Source: DAIQNV01 sp038748775 (GTDB lineage: Bacteria; Planctomycetota; Phycisphaerae; Phycisphaerales; UBA1924). From it: a stretch of DNA of 64,000 nt. Where the stretch lies: NCBI GenBank assembly GCA_038748775.1, contig JBCDIT010000015.1, positions 22,120 through 86,119 on the forward strand, written 5' to 3'. The notes below the pieces were generated by a model. That model made no database searches, was not told the DNA's origin, and saw only the letters and a list, made by a program, of their open reading frames with translations. Below are positions 25,814 through 34,890 of the stretch, in pieces. The stretch's first letter is position 1. The number at the start of each line of letters is the position of its first letter. The position numbers and the translations under genes were made by a program.

Positions 25814-26376
25814 TGATCGGTCCCTTCCGCCGGCTGAGCCGCGTCGGCACCAAGGGACTCCGGTTCGCGTTTCGGAGTCGGCCCTGCGCGCCACGCTCCG
25901 GGGACGGACCGGCTGTAGAGAATCCCCGGGCTGACGTTTGGTTGATTCACCGGGTCGATGATCGCTCTCGGGATGATCAGCGGGATATCGACGAACGCGA
26001 CGACGTGAGCCCAGGTTGTTTCGGTCAACACCCGCCACCCCTGGTCGCGCGGCAGGTCGAGGGCGGTCTCGATGGTCGGCGCGACGCCCGCCGCCCTGGG
26101 CTGGCTCGTGGTGTGCCTCGAGTAGGAGCGCCAAATCGGCGGGTGGGCGACGCCATCGAATGGCGCGACGTAGTCGATCGGTGCCCAGTCGGCCCGGTCG
26201 ATCCGGGTGAGCCTCGCGCCTTCCAGCGATGCCAGGTCACCGGTGTCGGGCGTGAGCGCCGGGACAATCTGGACCCCGCCGAGTGTGGAGCGGGCGTTGA
26301 AGTTGGGTGTCCCGCAGGCGCTGAGCGCGAGCAGGGGGATCAAGGTCACGAGGGGCGTGGCGGTGCGCATAGGCAA
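25810..26376 (-). CDS. Lipoprotein, unknown function
   Basis: A 188-residue protein with a signal and lipobox (LALSAC, residues 16-21). The mature part contains a PIDYVAPFDGVAHPP segment and a hydrophobic stretch near the C-terminus (WAHVVAFVDIPLIIPRAII), then a charged tail. I recognise no family. It is coupled to the rhodanese gene by a 4-nt overlap and begins 2 nt after recX, so recX, this gene and the rhodanese probably form one transcript. Confidence 0.65.
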   Translation of the reverse strand: MPMRTATPLVTLIPLLALSACGTPNFNARSTLGGVQIVPALTPDTGDLASLEGARLTRIDRADWAPIDYVAPFDGVAHPPIWRSYSRHTTSQPRAAGVAPTIETALDLPRDQGWRVLTETTWAHVVAFVDIPLIIPRAIIDPVNQPNVSPGILYSRSVPGAWRAGPTPKREPESLGADAAQPAEGTDQ

Positions 26377-26378
26377 CT

Positions 26379-26891
26379 CTACTCCGTCGACGTTTCCGAT
26401 GGATCGAGCGTCGCATCGGGCACCAGCCTGAGCACGACGCGTGCCGCTGTGTCTTCGTCGAATCCTCGGCGGGCCAGCGCCGCGGCGAGCCGGCGGGCCC
26501 TCGCGCCGGGGTCGAGCCTCGGTGGGAACGCACGCAGCTTTGTGCGGGCGAACGCCTCTGCATCTGGGTCCGGGTCCCGACCGTCGAAGGCTTCGTCGAG
26601 CACGCCGCCCGCGATGTCGTCGGGCACGCCTATCGAAGCGAGCTTGATCTCAAGCCGGCCCCGACCCGTCGGGCCCCTTGAGAGCTCTCGGTCGACTGTC
26701 TCGCGGGCGAGTCGGAGGTCATCGACGAGGCGTCCGCGTTCGAGGGCCTCGACGACGATCTCTGCGGTGGCGGGCGCGACATCGCGTTCGACCAGGCGGT
26801 CGATGAGGGCCGCCCGGGAGCGGTCGGTGACGCGCAACAGGCGGAGGGCGATCGCCTTGGCGTGGCGGGCTTCCTCGGCCGGCGACGTCAC
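26379..26891 (-). CDS. recX: Regulatory protein RecX
   Basis: A 170-residue RecX, which binds RecA filaments and limits RecA activity. The three-helix repeats of the family are visible: ALRLLRVTDRSRAALIDRLVERD, VEALERGRLVDDLRLARETVDRELSRGPTGRGRLEIKLASIGVP and a third block ending ARRLAAALARRGFDEDTAARVV. It overlaps the TPR gene stop by 4 nt. recA is not adjacent in this window. Confidence 0.85.
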   Translation of the reverse strand: MTSPAEEARHAKAIALRLLRVTDRSRAALIDRLVERDVAPATAEIVVEALERGRLVDDLRLARETVDRELSRGPTGRGRLEIKLASIGVPDDIAGGVLDEAFDGRDPDPDAEAFARTKLRAFPPRLDPGARARRLAAALARRGFDEDTAARVVLRLVPDATLDPSETSTE

Positions 26892-27199
26892 GCTGTTAAC
26901 TCGCTGAGATAGCCGGCGATCTCGCTCGTCGCCTTGGCGTCGCCGGTTCGCTGGGCCACGAGAAGGCCGGCCCGAAGCGTTTCGGACGCGGCTTCAGGCT
27001 CACCCATCGCCTCAAGAGAGCGAGCTTTGTGGAAGTAGGCATAGCAGTAGGCCTCGTCGACGGCGAGGCATCGGTCGTAATGCTCGACGGCCTTGGCGTG
27101 GTCTCCCGCCTTGGCGTGTTCCTGGGCGAGCCCATAGAGGACAAACGTGTCTTCGGGATCGACGGAGAGCAGCTTCTCAAGCTGTGCGATCGACGGCAT
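26888..27199 (-). CDS. Small TPR protein
   Basis: A 103-residue protein made of about two and a half tetratricopeptide repeats (FVLYGLAQEHAKAGDHAKAVEHYDRCL, CYAYFHKARSLEAMGEPEAA), a protein-interaction scaffold. ATG 27199 gives a clean start (MPSIAQLEKLLSVDP). The stop overlaps the recX start (ATGA), so they are co-translated. Similar short TPR proteins are common in planctomycetes and have no defined role. Confidence 0.78.
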   Translation of the reverse strand: MPSIAQLEKLLSVDPEDTFVLYGLAQEHAKAGDHAKAVEHYDRCLAVDEAYCYAYFHKARSLEAMGEPEAASETLRAGLLVAQRTGDAKATSEIAGYLSELTA

Positions 27200-27271
27200 C
27201 CCAGATACTACACAGGGCCCCGTCGAAGTGGCATATTCTGAGGTGAACAGATCGAATCGAAAGGGATCGCG

Positions 27272-28126
27272 ATGCACGAGGTCAAGACGGTTGGGGTCAT
27301 CGGGGCGGGGCAGATGGGCGGGGGCATCGCGCAGGTCGCGGCGGTGAGCGGGTTCGAAGTTCGCGTCTTTGACCTCTCCGAGGACCAACTCGGCTCTTGC
27401 GAGAAGACCCACGGCAAGCTGCTCGCACGAGCGGTCGAGAAGGGACGCATGGAGCCGGCGGACGTCGACGTCACGAAGCAACGGCTGGGCTATGTCTCTT
27501 CGCTCGACGACCTCTCGGGGAGCGACATCGTCATCGAGGCGGTTGTCGAGAACGCGGAGATCAAGAAATCGATCTTCGGGGAGCTCGCGGGGCGGTTGAC
27601 CGATGGTCAGATCCTCGCAACGAACACGTCGAGCATCAGCATCACCGAGATCGCCGCGGCGACCGACTGCCCCGAGCGTGTCATCGGGATGCATTTTTTC
27701 TACCCGGTGCCGGTGATGAAGCTGGTCGAGGTGATCAACGGGCTCGCGACGGATGAAGCGGTGACGAAACGCGTGATCGCGCTTGCCGAGTCAATGGGTA
27801 AGACGGCGCTCCCGGCGAACGATCGGGCGGGCTTCGTGAGCAACCGTGTGCTCATGCCGATGATCAATGAGGCTTTTTATGCGTTGATGGAGGGTGTTGC
27901 AGAGCCGGAGGCGATCGATGGGATCATGAAGCTCGGGTGCAATTTCCCGATGGGACCGCTGCAACTCGCCGATTTCATCGGGCTGGATACCTGTGCGCAC
28001 ATCATGGACGTCCTCGCGGACGGCCTTAACAACGATCGGTACCGGCCCTGCCCGCTGCTCCGTCAGTTGGTGACGGCGGGTCGACTGGGCAACAAGACCG
28101 GGCACGGCGTCTTCAAGCACGGCTGA
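27272..28126 (+). CDS. 3-hydroxybutyryl-CoA dehydrogenase
   Basis: A 284-residue NAD-dependent 3-hydroxyacyl-CoA dehydrogenase. The Rossmann motif GVIGAGQMGGGIAQV (residues 8-22), the catalytic region NTSSISITEIAA and GMHFFYPVPVMKLVEVI (catalytic His with downstream Glu), and the C-terminal dimer domain (DRAGFVSNRVLMPMINEAF, MGPLQLADFIGLD) are complete. The length is that of the stand-alone Hbd/PaaH type, which acts on short-chain 3-hydroxyacyl-CoA in butanoate metabolism or beta-oxidation. A good AAAGGGA site precedes ATG 27272. Confidence 0.92.
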   Translation: MHEVKTVGVIGAGQMGGGIAQVAAVSGFEVRVFDLSEDQLGSCEKTHGKLLARAVEKGRMEPADVDVTKQRLGYVSSLDDLSGSDIVIEAVVENAEIKKSIFGELAGRLTDGQILATNTSSISITEIAAATDCPERVIGMHFFYPVPVMKLVEVINGLATDEAVTKRVIALAESMGKTALPANDRAGFVSNRVLMPMINEAFYALMEGVAEPEAIDGIMKLGCNFPMGPLQLADFIGLDTCAHIMDVLADGLNNDRYRPCPLLRQLVTAGRLGNKTGHGVFKHG

Positions 28127-28168
28127 GGGCTGCGTCGCCCCGGTCATAGATAGCGAAGGGGTGGCGAC

Positions 28169-29527
28169 ATGAAGAACTTCTTGTGGTGGGTGTTGGCCAT
28201 CGTGTCGGGCATCATTGCGGGCGTTGGCGTAGCGTTGTTCGTCGTGTTTGGGTACACCGGCCCGGGTCTTCCTGACGGGAGCGACGTCGAGGCGTGGAAG
28301 GAAGTCGGTGCCGAGAGCTGGGGCGCCGATTCGCCAGGGGATTGGTCGTCGGTCCGGGCCGTTCTCGCGAAGCTCGACGAGGCGGAGACCGAAGCGGGCG
28401 CCGCGCCTCGGCGCGATCCGGTGCTGGGTGTTCAGCGCGACCTTCGCTTCGACGCTGATGCCAACGACGATCGGGCGATCAAGGCGCTGGAGGTTCTGCG
28501 AGCGAACGGAGCGTTCGAGGACATTGATCGGCTGCCCGACTCCCATCCTCTCCATGATGGTTGGGGTGTTGGCTCGGATGGAGCGGCCGTTGAGACCATG
28601 CTCGATTCGACACTCGGCGATCTCCGGGGCTTTCGCCAACTCGGGCGTGCTCTGAATCGAGAATTGGTCGAGTCGATCCGCGACGGCGACAATGAGCGCT
28701 CAACCGCCGCCTTCGATCGTCTGCTTACGCTTGCGGAGGTGATGGGCCATCAGCCGGTGCTCATCAGCCGGCTCGTGGCCAGCGCGATGCGCCAACTCGC
28801 GTTCGATACGGTCCACGCCGCGGCGCTGCGAGGAGAATTGACGGGTGGGCTGCTCGCCGATCTTCGACGCTCGGTCGCGGCGTCGGACATCGGATCGATG
28901 AAGGCAGCGCTCGAGGGCGAGATCATTTTCTCGAGGAACGCGCTGAGGGCTCGGTACCCCGGTGGTCCCTTCGTGTTCATGAATCCGGCGGCGCAGCACG
29001 CGCCGATTGAGGAAACGCTGCGGGCGGTCATCGCGTCGTTCGACGAGGCGCCGAGCACCGGGATGGCCAAGGCCCGCGACGCGTTCGTGGCTGCGAATGA
29101 ACGGGCCGGCTTGGCGTATCCGCAACTCGGTGTGTTTATCCCGGCGGTCGCGCGCGCGGTGGAGTCTGAGTTCACCGCCGAATCGCGACGCAGGGCGCTC
29201 GTGATCGTGCTCGCCCTCGAAGAGCGAAGGCTGACCGAGGGGAGCTTTCCTGGGTCGCTCGCGGATCTCGTCGGAGCGCAGCTCGATGCGTTGCCGGTCG
29301 ATCTCTACGGCGATGGGGCGTACGTCTACGAAGTCGGACCCGATGCTTCTGTTCCGTCGGCCGTGGGTGGGTGTCGGCTCTGGAGCGTTGGCTTTGACGG
29401 GGTTAACAACCGCGGGGCAAAGCCGCCCGCAGATGCACGGGGCGGAGAAGCCGATCCGTACTCACGATTCGGTTCGGACACCGATTACCTGTTCATGGGA
29501 TCCGACGCCGCGGTCCTTGGACACTGA
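28169..29527 (+). CDS. Membrane-anchored protein with pseudopilin-like tail (paralogue A1)
   Basis: A 452-residue protein. Residues 5-30 are one membrane segment. The first extracytoplasmic block (GPGLPDGSDVEAWKEVGAESWGADSPGDW) is shared with the proteins at 33401 and 34891. The middle is helical. The last 100 residues (LEERRLTEGSFPGSLADLVG, LPVDLYGDGAYVYEV, GGCRLWSVGFDGVNNRG) look like the C-terminal domain of type II secretion pseudopilins, without a pilin-type N-terminus. It starts 42 nt after the dehydrogenase gene with a GAAGGGG site. The function is unknown; the paralogues flank dockerin-tailed protein genes. Confidence 0.72.
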   Translation: MKNFLWWVLAIVSGIIAGVGVALFVVFGYTGPGLPDGSDVEAWKEVGAESWGADSPGDWSSVRAVLAKLDEAETEAGAAPRRDPVLGVQRDLRFDADANDDRAIKALEVLRANGAFEDIDRLPDSHPLHDGWGVGSDGAAVETMLDSTLGDLRGFRQLGRALNRELVESIRDGDNERSTAAFDRLLTLAEVMGHQPVLISRLVASAMRQLAFDTVHAAALRGELTGGLLADLRRSVAASDIGSMKAALEGEIIFSRNALRARYPGGPFVFMNPAAQHAPIEETLRAVIASFDEAPSTGMAKARDAFVAANERAGLAYPQLGVFIPAVARAVESEFTAESRRRALVIVLALEERRLTEGSFPGSLADLVGAQLDALPVDLYGDGAYVYEVGPDASVPSAVGGCRLWSVGFDGVNNRGAKPPADARGGEADPYSRFGSDTDYLFMGSDAAVLGH

Positions 29528-29957
29528 AGGTGGTCCTGGCTCGCAAATGAGCGAATCATCGCAAGTTTCTATCTTGAAAGTGTTTGTGAACACGACCTAG
29601 GTCGAGGAGCAGACTGAGTGTTAAAAATCTCAATTCTTCCCATCGACACTGAGTCACACTAGATTACACTCATCATACCCGCGGGACGGGGAACCTCGCG
29701 GGGCTGGTATTCGAACAGGTCTGCGATAGGCAGGCGTTCACCTTTGATTCTCCCTGCTCCCGGGGCTTTTGCCTTCGGGGGTGGTTTCCGGATCCCGCAC
29801 CGGTCGGTGCGGCGCCCGAGAAATCGGGCGGTATCAGTATCCATGCCCAGTTGGGCACAGAGACCGGCACCGCCCACGTTGCGCCGTGGCGGTGTCGATT
29901 GGTGGATGGTGATCACCCGCTCGGGTGATTTGCAACGATCGGAAGGGGTTGAAGGCG
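29528..29957 (+). other. Intergenic region and leader upstream of a dockerin-tailed gene
   Basis: 430 bases with no gene I can support. The first 170 bases are visibly AT-richer than the surroundings and contain repeated GAGTGT/ACACTC words in both orientations around 29613-29671. A weak promoter (TTGAAA 29574-29579, TAGGTC 29598-29603) is possible. The palindrome GCACCG-GT-CGGTGC (29797-29810) matches the one upstream of the paralogue at 22594. A hairpin GATCACCC-GCT-CGGGTGATT lies around 29910-29930, shortly before the ribosome site. Confidence 0.4.
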
Positions 29958-31520
29958 ATGCGTAGACCAGCGATCGGTGTATCGGCGGATACACGAACGA
30001 CAATCCTCGGCCTTTTGGCCGCGGCTCTTGGCACCGGCGTCGCGCCTTGCTTCGCCGAAGGCGTTCCTGGGGCGACGGCGACTGTGCTGAGCGAGAGCCG
30101 CGTGCTCGCGAGTCACCGAGATCAAATCCACCGCCTGGGCTGGGTGTACCAGGCCGGTCGCGAGCGTGTCGTCATGTTCGATCGGCCCGTCGCAGACCCG
30201 GTGGGGATCGCCCGGACCGGCGATGTAACGGTGTACCAGTATCAGGAGCCCCTGTTTGACACTTGGGGCACTGGCCAGTGCCCCGGCGCAATCGAACTCT
30301 TTGGCCAGGTCCTCCCGGGTAATGGCGGCGCCCCGGTGTATGAGGCTTGGGAAGGGACGGCGCAGTTCGAGGCCAACACGGTCATCGACACGATCGGGTT
30401 CGCGTGCTCGGCGCTCAACGAGGCACCGGCGACCGCGGGCGACAGCATGACGGACGGTGTGCCCTTCAACGACGTTGTCATCGTCGTCGAGGATCGCGAG
30501 AACGCGGTCCAAAACAACTCGACACCGACGCTTCGGCGCTTCGGAGTTGCGGTGCTCGGTCTCGCGGGGAGCGACTTCCCACCTCCCGCCGGCCAGGTCG
30601 ACGTGTTCAACTACACCATCGACCTCACCGCTGATCCCGGCATTGCCGACGACGGTGTTGAGTTCGAAGTCGGCGACGACGACTCGGTCGCCGCCGAGGC
30701 GTGCATCCAATCGGATGACTTCAACCCCAACGCGTTTCTGGACGCCGGTCTCGTGGCCGACTTCGCGCCGGAGGCGTCGGATTCGCTTCACGACGCGAGC
30801 TTTACGATGTTCTTCCTTCAGCCACTTTTCGACTACAGCGGACAGATCGATCCGCGAGACCCCGTTGAGCTTGCTCAAGTGCGTGCTCAGGGTTTCCTCC
30901 TTGGGTTCGGCGCTGGGTGGGCGGACTACAACCCGTTCGATCCTGACGATTCGTTTCCTTCAATCTCGGAGCAGGTGCAGGGCAACGGGGTTGGGGCTCT
31001 CGACCTCATCCGGCGGTGGGACCTCACGCAACTCGACCTCACCGCGGATCCGTTCGAGGCCGAGTTCTTCGACGAGGACGGCCCGGCCAACCTCGGTGGC
31101 GGACAGCGGATTGTGTCGGATGAGCGTGTCGCCTTCTTCGACGCAAACCCGTTTCTTTCCGACCTGGGACTCGAGCCTGACCGCATTGTTTGCGATGGCC
31201 TGCCGCTGACGTCCCCAGACGGAACAATGACGGTCTTCCTCGATACAAAGGGTGGAAGCGAACCCTACATCAGCTTTTGGGGCCCCATCCCGGGAACCTG
31301 TGGCGCGCCTGTTTTCTCCGGCTGTGTTCCGGGTTCGGGCCGATCCTGTCCGCCGGATCTCGCCCGTCCATTTGAAATCCTGGATCTTAGTGACGTCGAC
31401 GCGTTCATCTTCTTGTTCTTGACTGGCGACATGTGCGCAGACTTCGCTCCTCCTCAAGGGGTGTTTGATCTCTCCGACATCGACGTGTTCATCTCGGGGT
31501 TCTTGGCGGGGTGTGGCTGA
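29958..31520 (+). CDS. Secreted protein with GC-type dockerin tail (paralogue 2)
   Basis: A 520-residue exported protein; its signal peptide covers about residues 1-33, with the hydrophobic core TTILGLLAAALGTGVAP. The large domain matches the paralogue at 22594 nearly throughout (HRDQIHRLGWVYQAGRERVV, FDTWGTGQCPGAIELFGQ, AGSDFPPPAGQVDVFNYTIDL, LHDASFTMFFLQPLFDYSGQ). The tail is residues 464-520 with DLSDVDAFI and DLSDIDVFI, ending AGCG rather than GCP. A GAAGG ribosome site precedes ATG 29958. The function is unknown; export and surface attachment are inferred. Confidence 0.84.
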   Translation: MRRPAIGVSADTRTTILGLLAAALGTGVAPCFAEGVPGATATVLSESRVLASHRDQIHRLGWVYQAGRERVVMFDRPVADPVGIARTGDVTVYQYQEPLFDTWGTGQCPGAIELFGQVLPGNGGAPVYEAWEGTAQFEANTVIDTIGFACSALNEAPATAGDSMTDGVPFNDVVIVVEDRENAVQNNSTPTLRRFGVAVLGLAGSDFPPPAGQVDVFNYTIDLTADPGIADDGVEFEVGDDDSVAAEACIQSDDFNPNAFLDAGLVADFAPEASDSLHDASFTMFFLQPLFDYSGQIDPRDPVELAQVRAQGFLLGFGAGWADYNPFDPDDSFPSISEQVQGNGVGALDLIRRWDLTQLDLTADPFEAEFFDEDGPANLGGGQRIVSDERVAFFDANPFLSDLGLEPDRIVCDGLPLTSPDGTMTVFLDTKGGSEPYISFWGPIPGTCGAPVFSGCVPGSGRSCPPDLARPFEILDLSDVDAFIFLFLTGDMCADFAPPQGVFDLSDIDVFISGFLAGCG

Positions 31521-31684
31521 ACGAGTGATCGTTGGCGACCAGCCAGGCACTCGTTCTCGTGTGTAAGCAGCCCCCGGGGCGACCAGCGGTCGGCCCGACC
31601 GGGTGAAGTCAAGACAAGAGTCGAGCGGGCTGAACCCGCTCCTGATTCCGGTACGCACGGATCGTGGGTGAGAAAGGAAGAACG

Positions 31685-33139
31685 ATGCGGACAGCGAGTT
31701 GTATTGTGGCGGTCGTCTGTGGGTTCGCTGCGAGTGCGTCGGCGTTCGGCAACATGACTCCGACACTGTCTTTGGGCGAACGGCGTTTGCTCGCAAACAG
31801 CCAAGATCAGATCAACCGATTGGGCTGGTCGTACCAGGTTGGCAGCGAACGCGTCGTTCTCTACGACCGGCCTGCGGTCGCCAGGCGGGCTGGCGAGGTG
31901 CCGGTGTGGGTGCACGAGGAGCCGGTCTTCGATCCCACCGGCAACGGGGTGTGCCCGGACGCGGTCAACCTTTTCGGGCAGCTCTTCCCCGATGATGGCG
32001 TTAACCCACCGACGTACGAGGCGTGGGAGGCGACGGCGCAGTTCGAGCCCGACACGGTCATCGATACCATCCAGTTCGCGGCGTCGATGCTCCCCGAGCC
32101 GCCGGCGACAGCGGGCAACGGGATCACCGACGGGGTCCCGTTCAACGACGTCGTTCTGATCTTTGAAGACAACGAGAGCGCTGTGACCAACGAGTTCACG
32201 CCGGGACTCGCTCGATTCGGTCTCGTGCTCCGCGATCTTTCTGGCAGCGACGTCCCGCCGCCGGCCGGCCAGGTGGATCTGATGCAATACACCGTCGATC
32301 TCACGGCTGATGACCTCGGAACGACGACCCCATTTGAGACCGCAGATACCGACGGCATGGCCGAAGAGGCGTGCACCGAGGGACGCTTCAACCCGTTCGC
32401 GTTCCTCGATCTCGGGATCGCGGCCTCGTACATCACGTCGGACACCGACTCGCTGCACGACGCGACGTACACCATGTTCTTCTTGCAGCCGTTGGCCGAT
32501 TACAGCGGTCAGATCAATCCGCAGTCGGCCCCGGATCGGGCGCAGATTCAGCCCCAGGGGTTCTTGCTTGGGTTCGGAGGTGGGTTTGTCGATCCGCCGA
32601 CGGATGCGGCGCCTGGGTCGTTCAACCTCCTGCGCCTCTGGGACCTGACCGTGCCGCCGGCGATGGGCGGACCGGACTTTACGCAACCGTTCACGACTCC
32701 TGAATGGCTCGACGAAGGCGGTGATGGAAACCTGGGAGGTGGGTTCCTGATCACTCCGACATCGCGGATCGACTTTTTCGACCAGAACCCCTGTATCGAA
32801 GCCGAGACCGGATTGTCCCCGTTCGACTTTGTGTGTGACTCCTTTACCTACACGTGCCAAGACGGGACGACGACGGTGACGATCTCCGCCAACGGCGGAA
32901 GCGAGCCGGCGGTCGGTTTCTACGGGCCGACGCCCGGGACCTGCGACGCCGACGCTGCACCCTGCAACGTCGCCGACCTCGCGCTGCCCTTCGGTTTGCT
33001 CGATCTCTCGGATGGTGACGCGTTCATCGCGGCGTTCCTCGCGGGTGATCCGGCCGCAGATATCGCGTTCCCGTTTGACGTCATCGATCTCACCGACGTC
33101 GACACGTTCATTGAGGGTTTCTTGGCTGGCTGTCCGTAA
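31685..33139 (+). CDS. Secreted protein with GC-type dockerin tail (paralogue 3)
   Basis: A 484-residue exported protein with signal peptide residues 1-20 (ending ASASA). The large domain is the same family as the products at 22594 and 29958 (SQDQINRLGWSYQVGSERVVLYDRP, NLFGQLFPDDGVNPPTYEAWE, LHDATYTMFFLQPLADYSGQ), with gaps where the others have extra loops. The tail is residues 427-484, with DLSDGDAFI and DLTDVDTFI repeats ending AGCP. GAAAGGAAG precedes ATG 31685; a GTG at 31664 would extend the signal and is less likely. A hairpin follows the stop. Confidence 0.84.
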   Translation: MRTASCIVAVVCGFAASASAFGNMTPTLSLGERRLLANSQDQINRLGWSYQVGSERVVLYDRPAVARRAGEVPVWVHEEPVFDPTGNGVCPDAVNLFGQLFPDDGVNPPTYEAWEATAQFEPDTVIDTIQFAASMLPEPPATAGNGITDGVPFNDVVLIFEDNESAVTNEFTPGLARFGLVLRDLSGSDVPPPAGQVDLMQYTVDLTADDLGTTTPFETADTDGMAEEACTEGRFNPFAFLDLGIAASYITSDTDSLHDATYTMFFLQPLADYSGQINPQSAPDRAQIQPQGFLLGFGGGFVDPPTDAAPGSFNLLRLWDLTVPPAMGGPDFTQPFTTPEWLDEGGDGNLGGGFLITPTSRIDFFDQNPCIEAETGLSPFDFVCDSFTYTCQDGTTTVTISANGGSEPAVGFYGPTPGTCDADAAPCNVADLALPFGLLDLSDGDAFIAAFLAGDPAADIAFPFDVIDLTDVDTFIEGFLAGCP

Positions 33140-33154
33140 GTTTCGCCCGACCAC

Positions 33155-33182
33155 CGCCGGCCCGCGATGCACCGGGCCGGCG
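33155..33182 (+). terminator. Hairpin, probable terminator
   Basis: A 10-bp perfect stem (CGCCGGCCCG / CGGGCCGGCG) with an 8-nt loop, 15 nt after the stop of the dockerin-tailed gene. No T-run follows, so it may act as a transcript end stabiliser or a weak terminator. Confidence 0.45.
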
Positions 33183-33400
33183 TGGGCTCCGGATAAATGT
33201 CCCGAGCGATCGTGCCGGGGAAACCCGTCGCGATCGGCTTCGCTCGAGGTGCGCGCCGATGACGTTGGAATTGACGGCGCGTGAGTGAGAGAAAGCACGC
33301 CGCGATCGCTCTTTTCGTCAACGTACCAAGAGCGCGAAAGCGATCAAGTGCACGATCTAATACCATTCGTGCGAGGGATCGTTGTCGGGAGTGGCGCAGA

Positions 33401-34837
33401 GTGAAGCTAGGAAAGTGGCAAATCGCGGTTGCTGGCATGGCCGTGTTCGCCGGGGGCGCGGCGGCGCTCGGAGTCGCGCTGAGACACCACCTCTACTTAG
33501 GGCCTTCGTTGCCCGACACCGACTTCCTTGCAGAATGGCGTGAACTCGGCGCCAAATCGTGGGGTGTTGACACGCCCGGCTCGTGGAAGCCTGTAGCAGC
33601 ACTCGTCGCTATGAAACAGAACGCCGAAGACAAGGCGGCAACCGCCGTACCTCGGCCGAGCGATGTTCGTCGGCGAGAAGCGGCGATCCCTGTGTACGAC
33701 CCCGAGATGAATCGAGGGTGGGACTATTGGCGTCCGTACGACCCTGGGAACCCGGACGATCTCGCGGCTTGGCGATGGCACCGTACGATGGGCGATCTCG
33801 CGGCGGAGGAACTTCGGGCCTCTGGTTTCATCGAACGCATTATCGACCTTCCAAATTCAGTCCCGGTTCTCGAAGGGATGATCCCGGTCGACGTCAACGT
33901 TCGTGGTCCTGTGTACAGCTCATTCAGTGGTCTTTCGCCGATCGCTCGGTACCTCAGGTTGGCTATGCGATTGGCGTCTGAGGAACAGGATGCCGAAGCG
34001 TTTCGCGCCGCTGGAATGGCCCTTGCCACCTTGAGCAGGGTTTCCGGTGCCCAGCCTCTGGTTATCTGTTGGTTGCACGAAATCGCGTTTGAGGCGATGC
34101 TGCTTGGAGAGTTGCTTCACGTGGTGAACAACGGGGCGTCCATGGCGATGGCTCAGGCCGCACTCGATACCTTGAACGTTCATCGTGTTGCTGAAATCGA
34201 TCGAGTGATGCGAGGTGCCTTGCTCAGCTACGCATTGACGTATCCCGATCCTCAAGGGAACTCTGTTCTCGCGTACAAGCACGCCGCGGCGAACCATGCC
34301 GCGGCGACCGTCGTCTACGACGCGATTGCCCAGGCGGTGTCTCTTGACCCAATCAAGGGTGTTGCGCACGTGCACGACACCGCTTTGGCCCTGGCTTCTG
34401 GGCCACTGCGCGGAACTATGTTCGCGCGCGAGCTCCGAGATGCCTTTGAAACGTTCGGCTACGTGCTTGAGACACAGTTGGTGCAGATAGCTCATCGTGC
34501 CAAGGCCGAAAGGATCGCGCTGCGAACGGCGCTTGCGCTCGAGACATTTCGCATCCGCACCGGACGGTTTCCAGGAGAACTTGACGAACTTGTCGGCCGC
34601 GAACTTAGAGCGACGCCGATCGACCCGTTTACCGGTGCAGTGCTCGGGTATCGGGTCGGCGACAATCCCGAAGTCCCCGCGATTCAAGGAGGATGTCGAC
34701 TCTGGCTGGCGGGACGCGACGGCGTTGACAATGGAGGCACCGTACCGACCGGTGAGTTCGTCAACGCATTCCAAGATTCTGGCGCGGCTTCGGACCACGT
34801 CATTCTTGGAACGGATGCGTTCTTCGTTGGCGAGTGA
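33401..34837 (+). CDS. Membrane-anchored protein with pseudopilin-like tail (paralogue A2)
   Basis: A 478-residue paralogue of the products at 28169 and 34891. I place the start at GTG 33401, with GGGAG 9 nt upstream; the open frame to 33281 adds a basic, unlikely leader. The membrane segment is residues 7-27, followed by the family block (GPSLPDTDFLAEWRELGAKSWGVDTPGSW). The helical middle contains GAQPLVICWLHEIAFEAM. The C-terminal pseudopilin-like block contains RTGRFPGELDELVG, TPIDPFTGAVLGYRV and GCRLWLAGRDGVDNGG. It lies 54 nt before the third paralogue. Its function is unknown. Confidence 0.72.
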   Translation: MKLGKWQIAVAGMAVFAGGAAALGVALRHHLYLGPSLPDTDFLAEWRELGAKSWGVDTPGSWKPVAALVAMKQNAEDKAATAVPRPSDVRRREAAIPVYDPEMNRGWDYWRPYDPGNPDDLAAWRWHRTMGDLAAEELRASGFIERIIDLPNSVPVLEGMIPVDVNVRGPVYSSFSGLSPIARYLRLAMRLASEEQDAEAFRAAGMALATLSRVSGAQPLVICWLHEIAFEAMLLGELLHVVNNGASMAMAQAALDTLNVHRVAEIDRVMRGALLSYALTYPDPQGNSVLAYKHAAANHAAATVVYDAIAQAVSLDPIKGVAHVHDTALALASGPLRGTMFARELRDAFETFGYVLETQLVQIAHRAKAERIALRTALALETFRIRTGRFPGELDELVGRELRATPIDPFTGAVLGYRVGDNPEVPAIQGGCRLWLAGRDGVDNGGTVPTGEFVNAFQDSGAASDHVILGTDAFFVGE

Positions 34838-34890
34838 CGTGAAGAGGGAGAGTTCGAAATAGGTATCGGTCATGGTGGGAGGTGGTTCCG

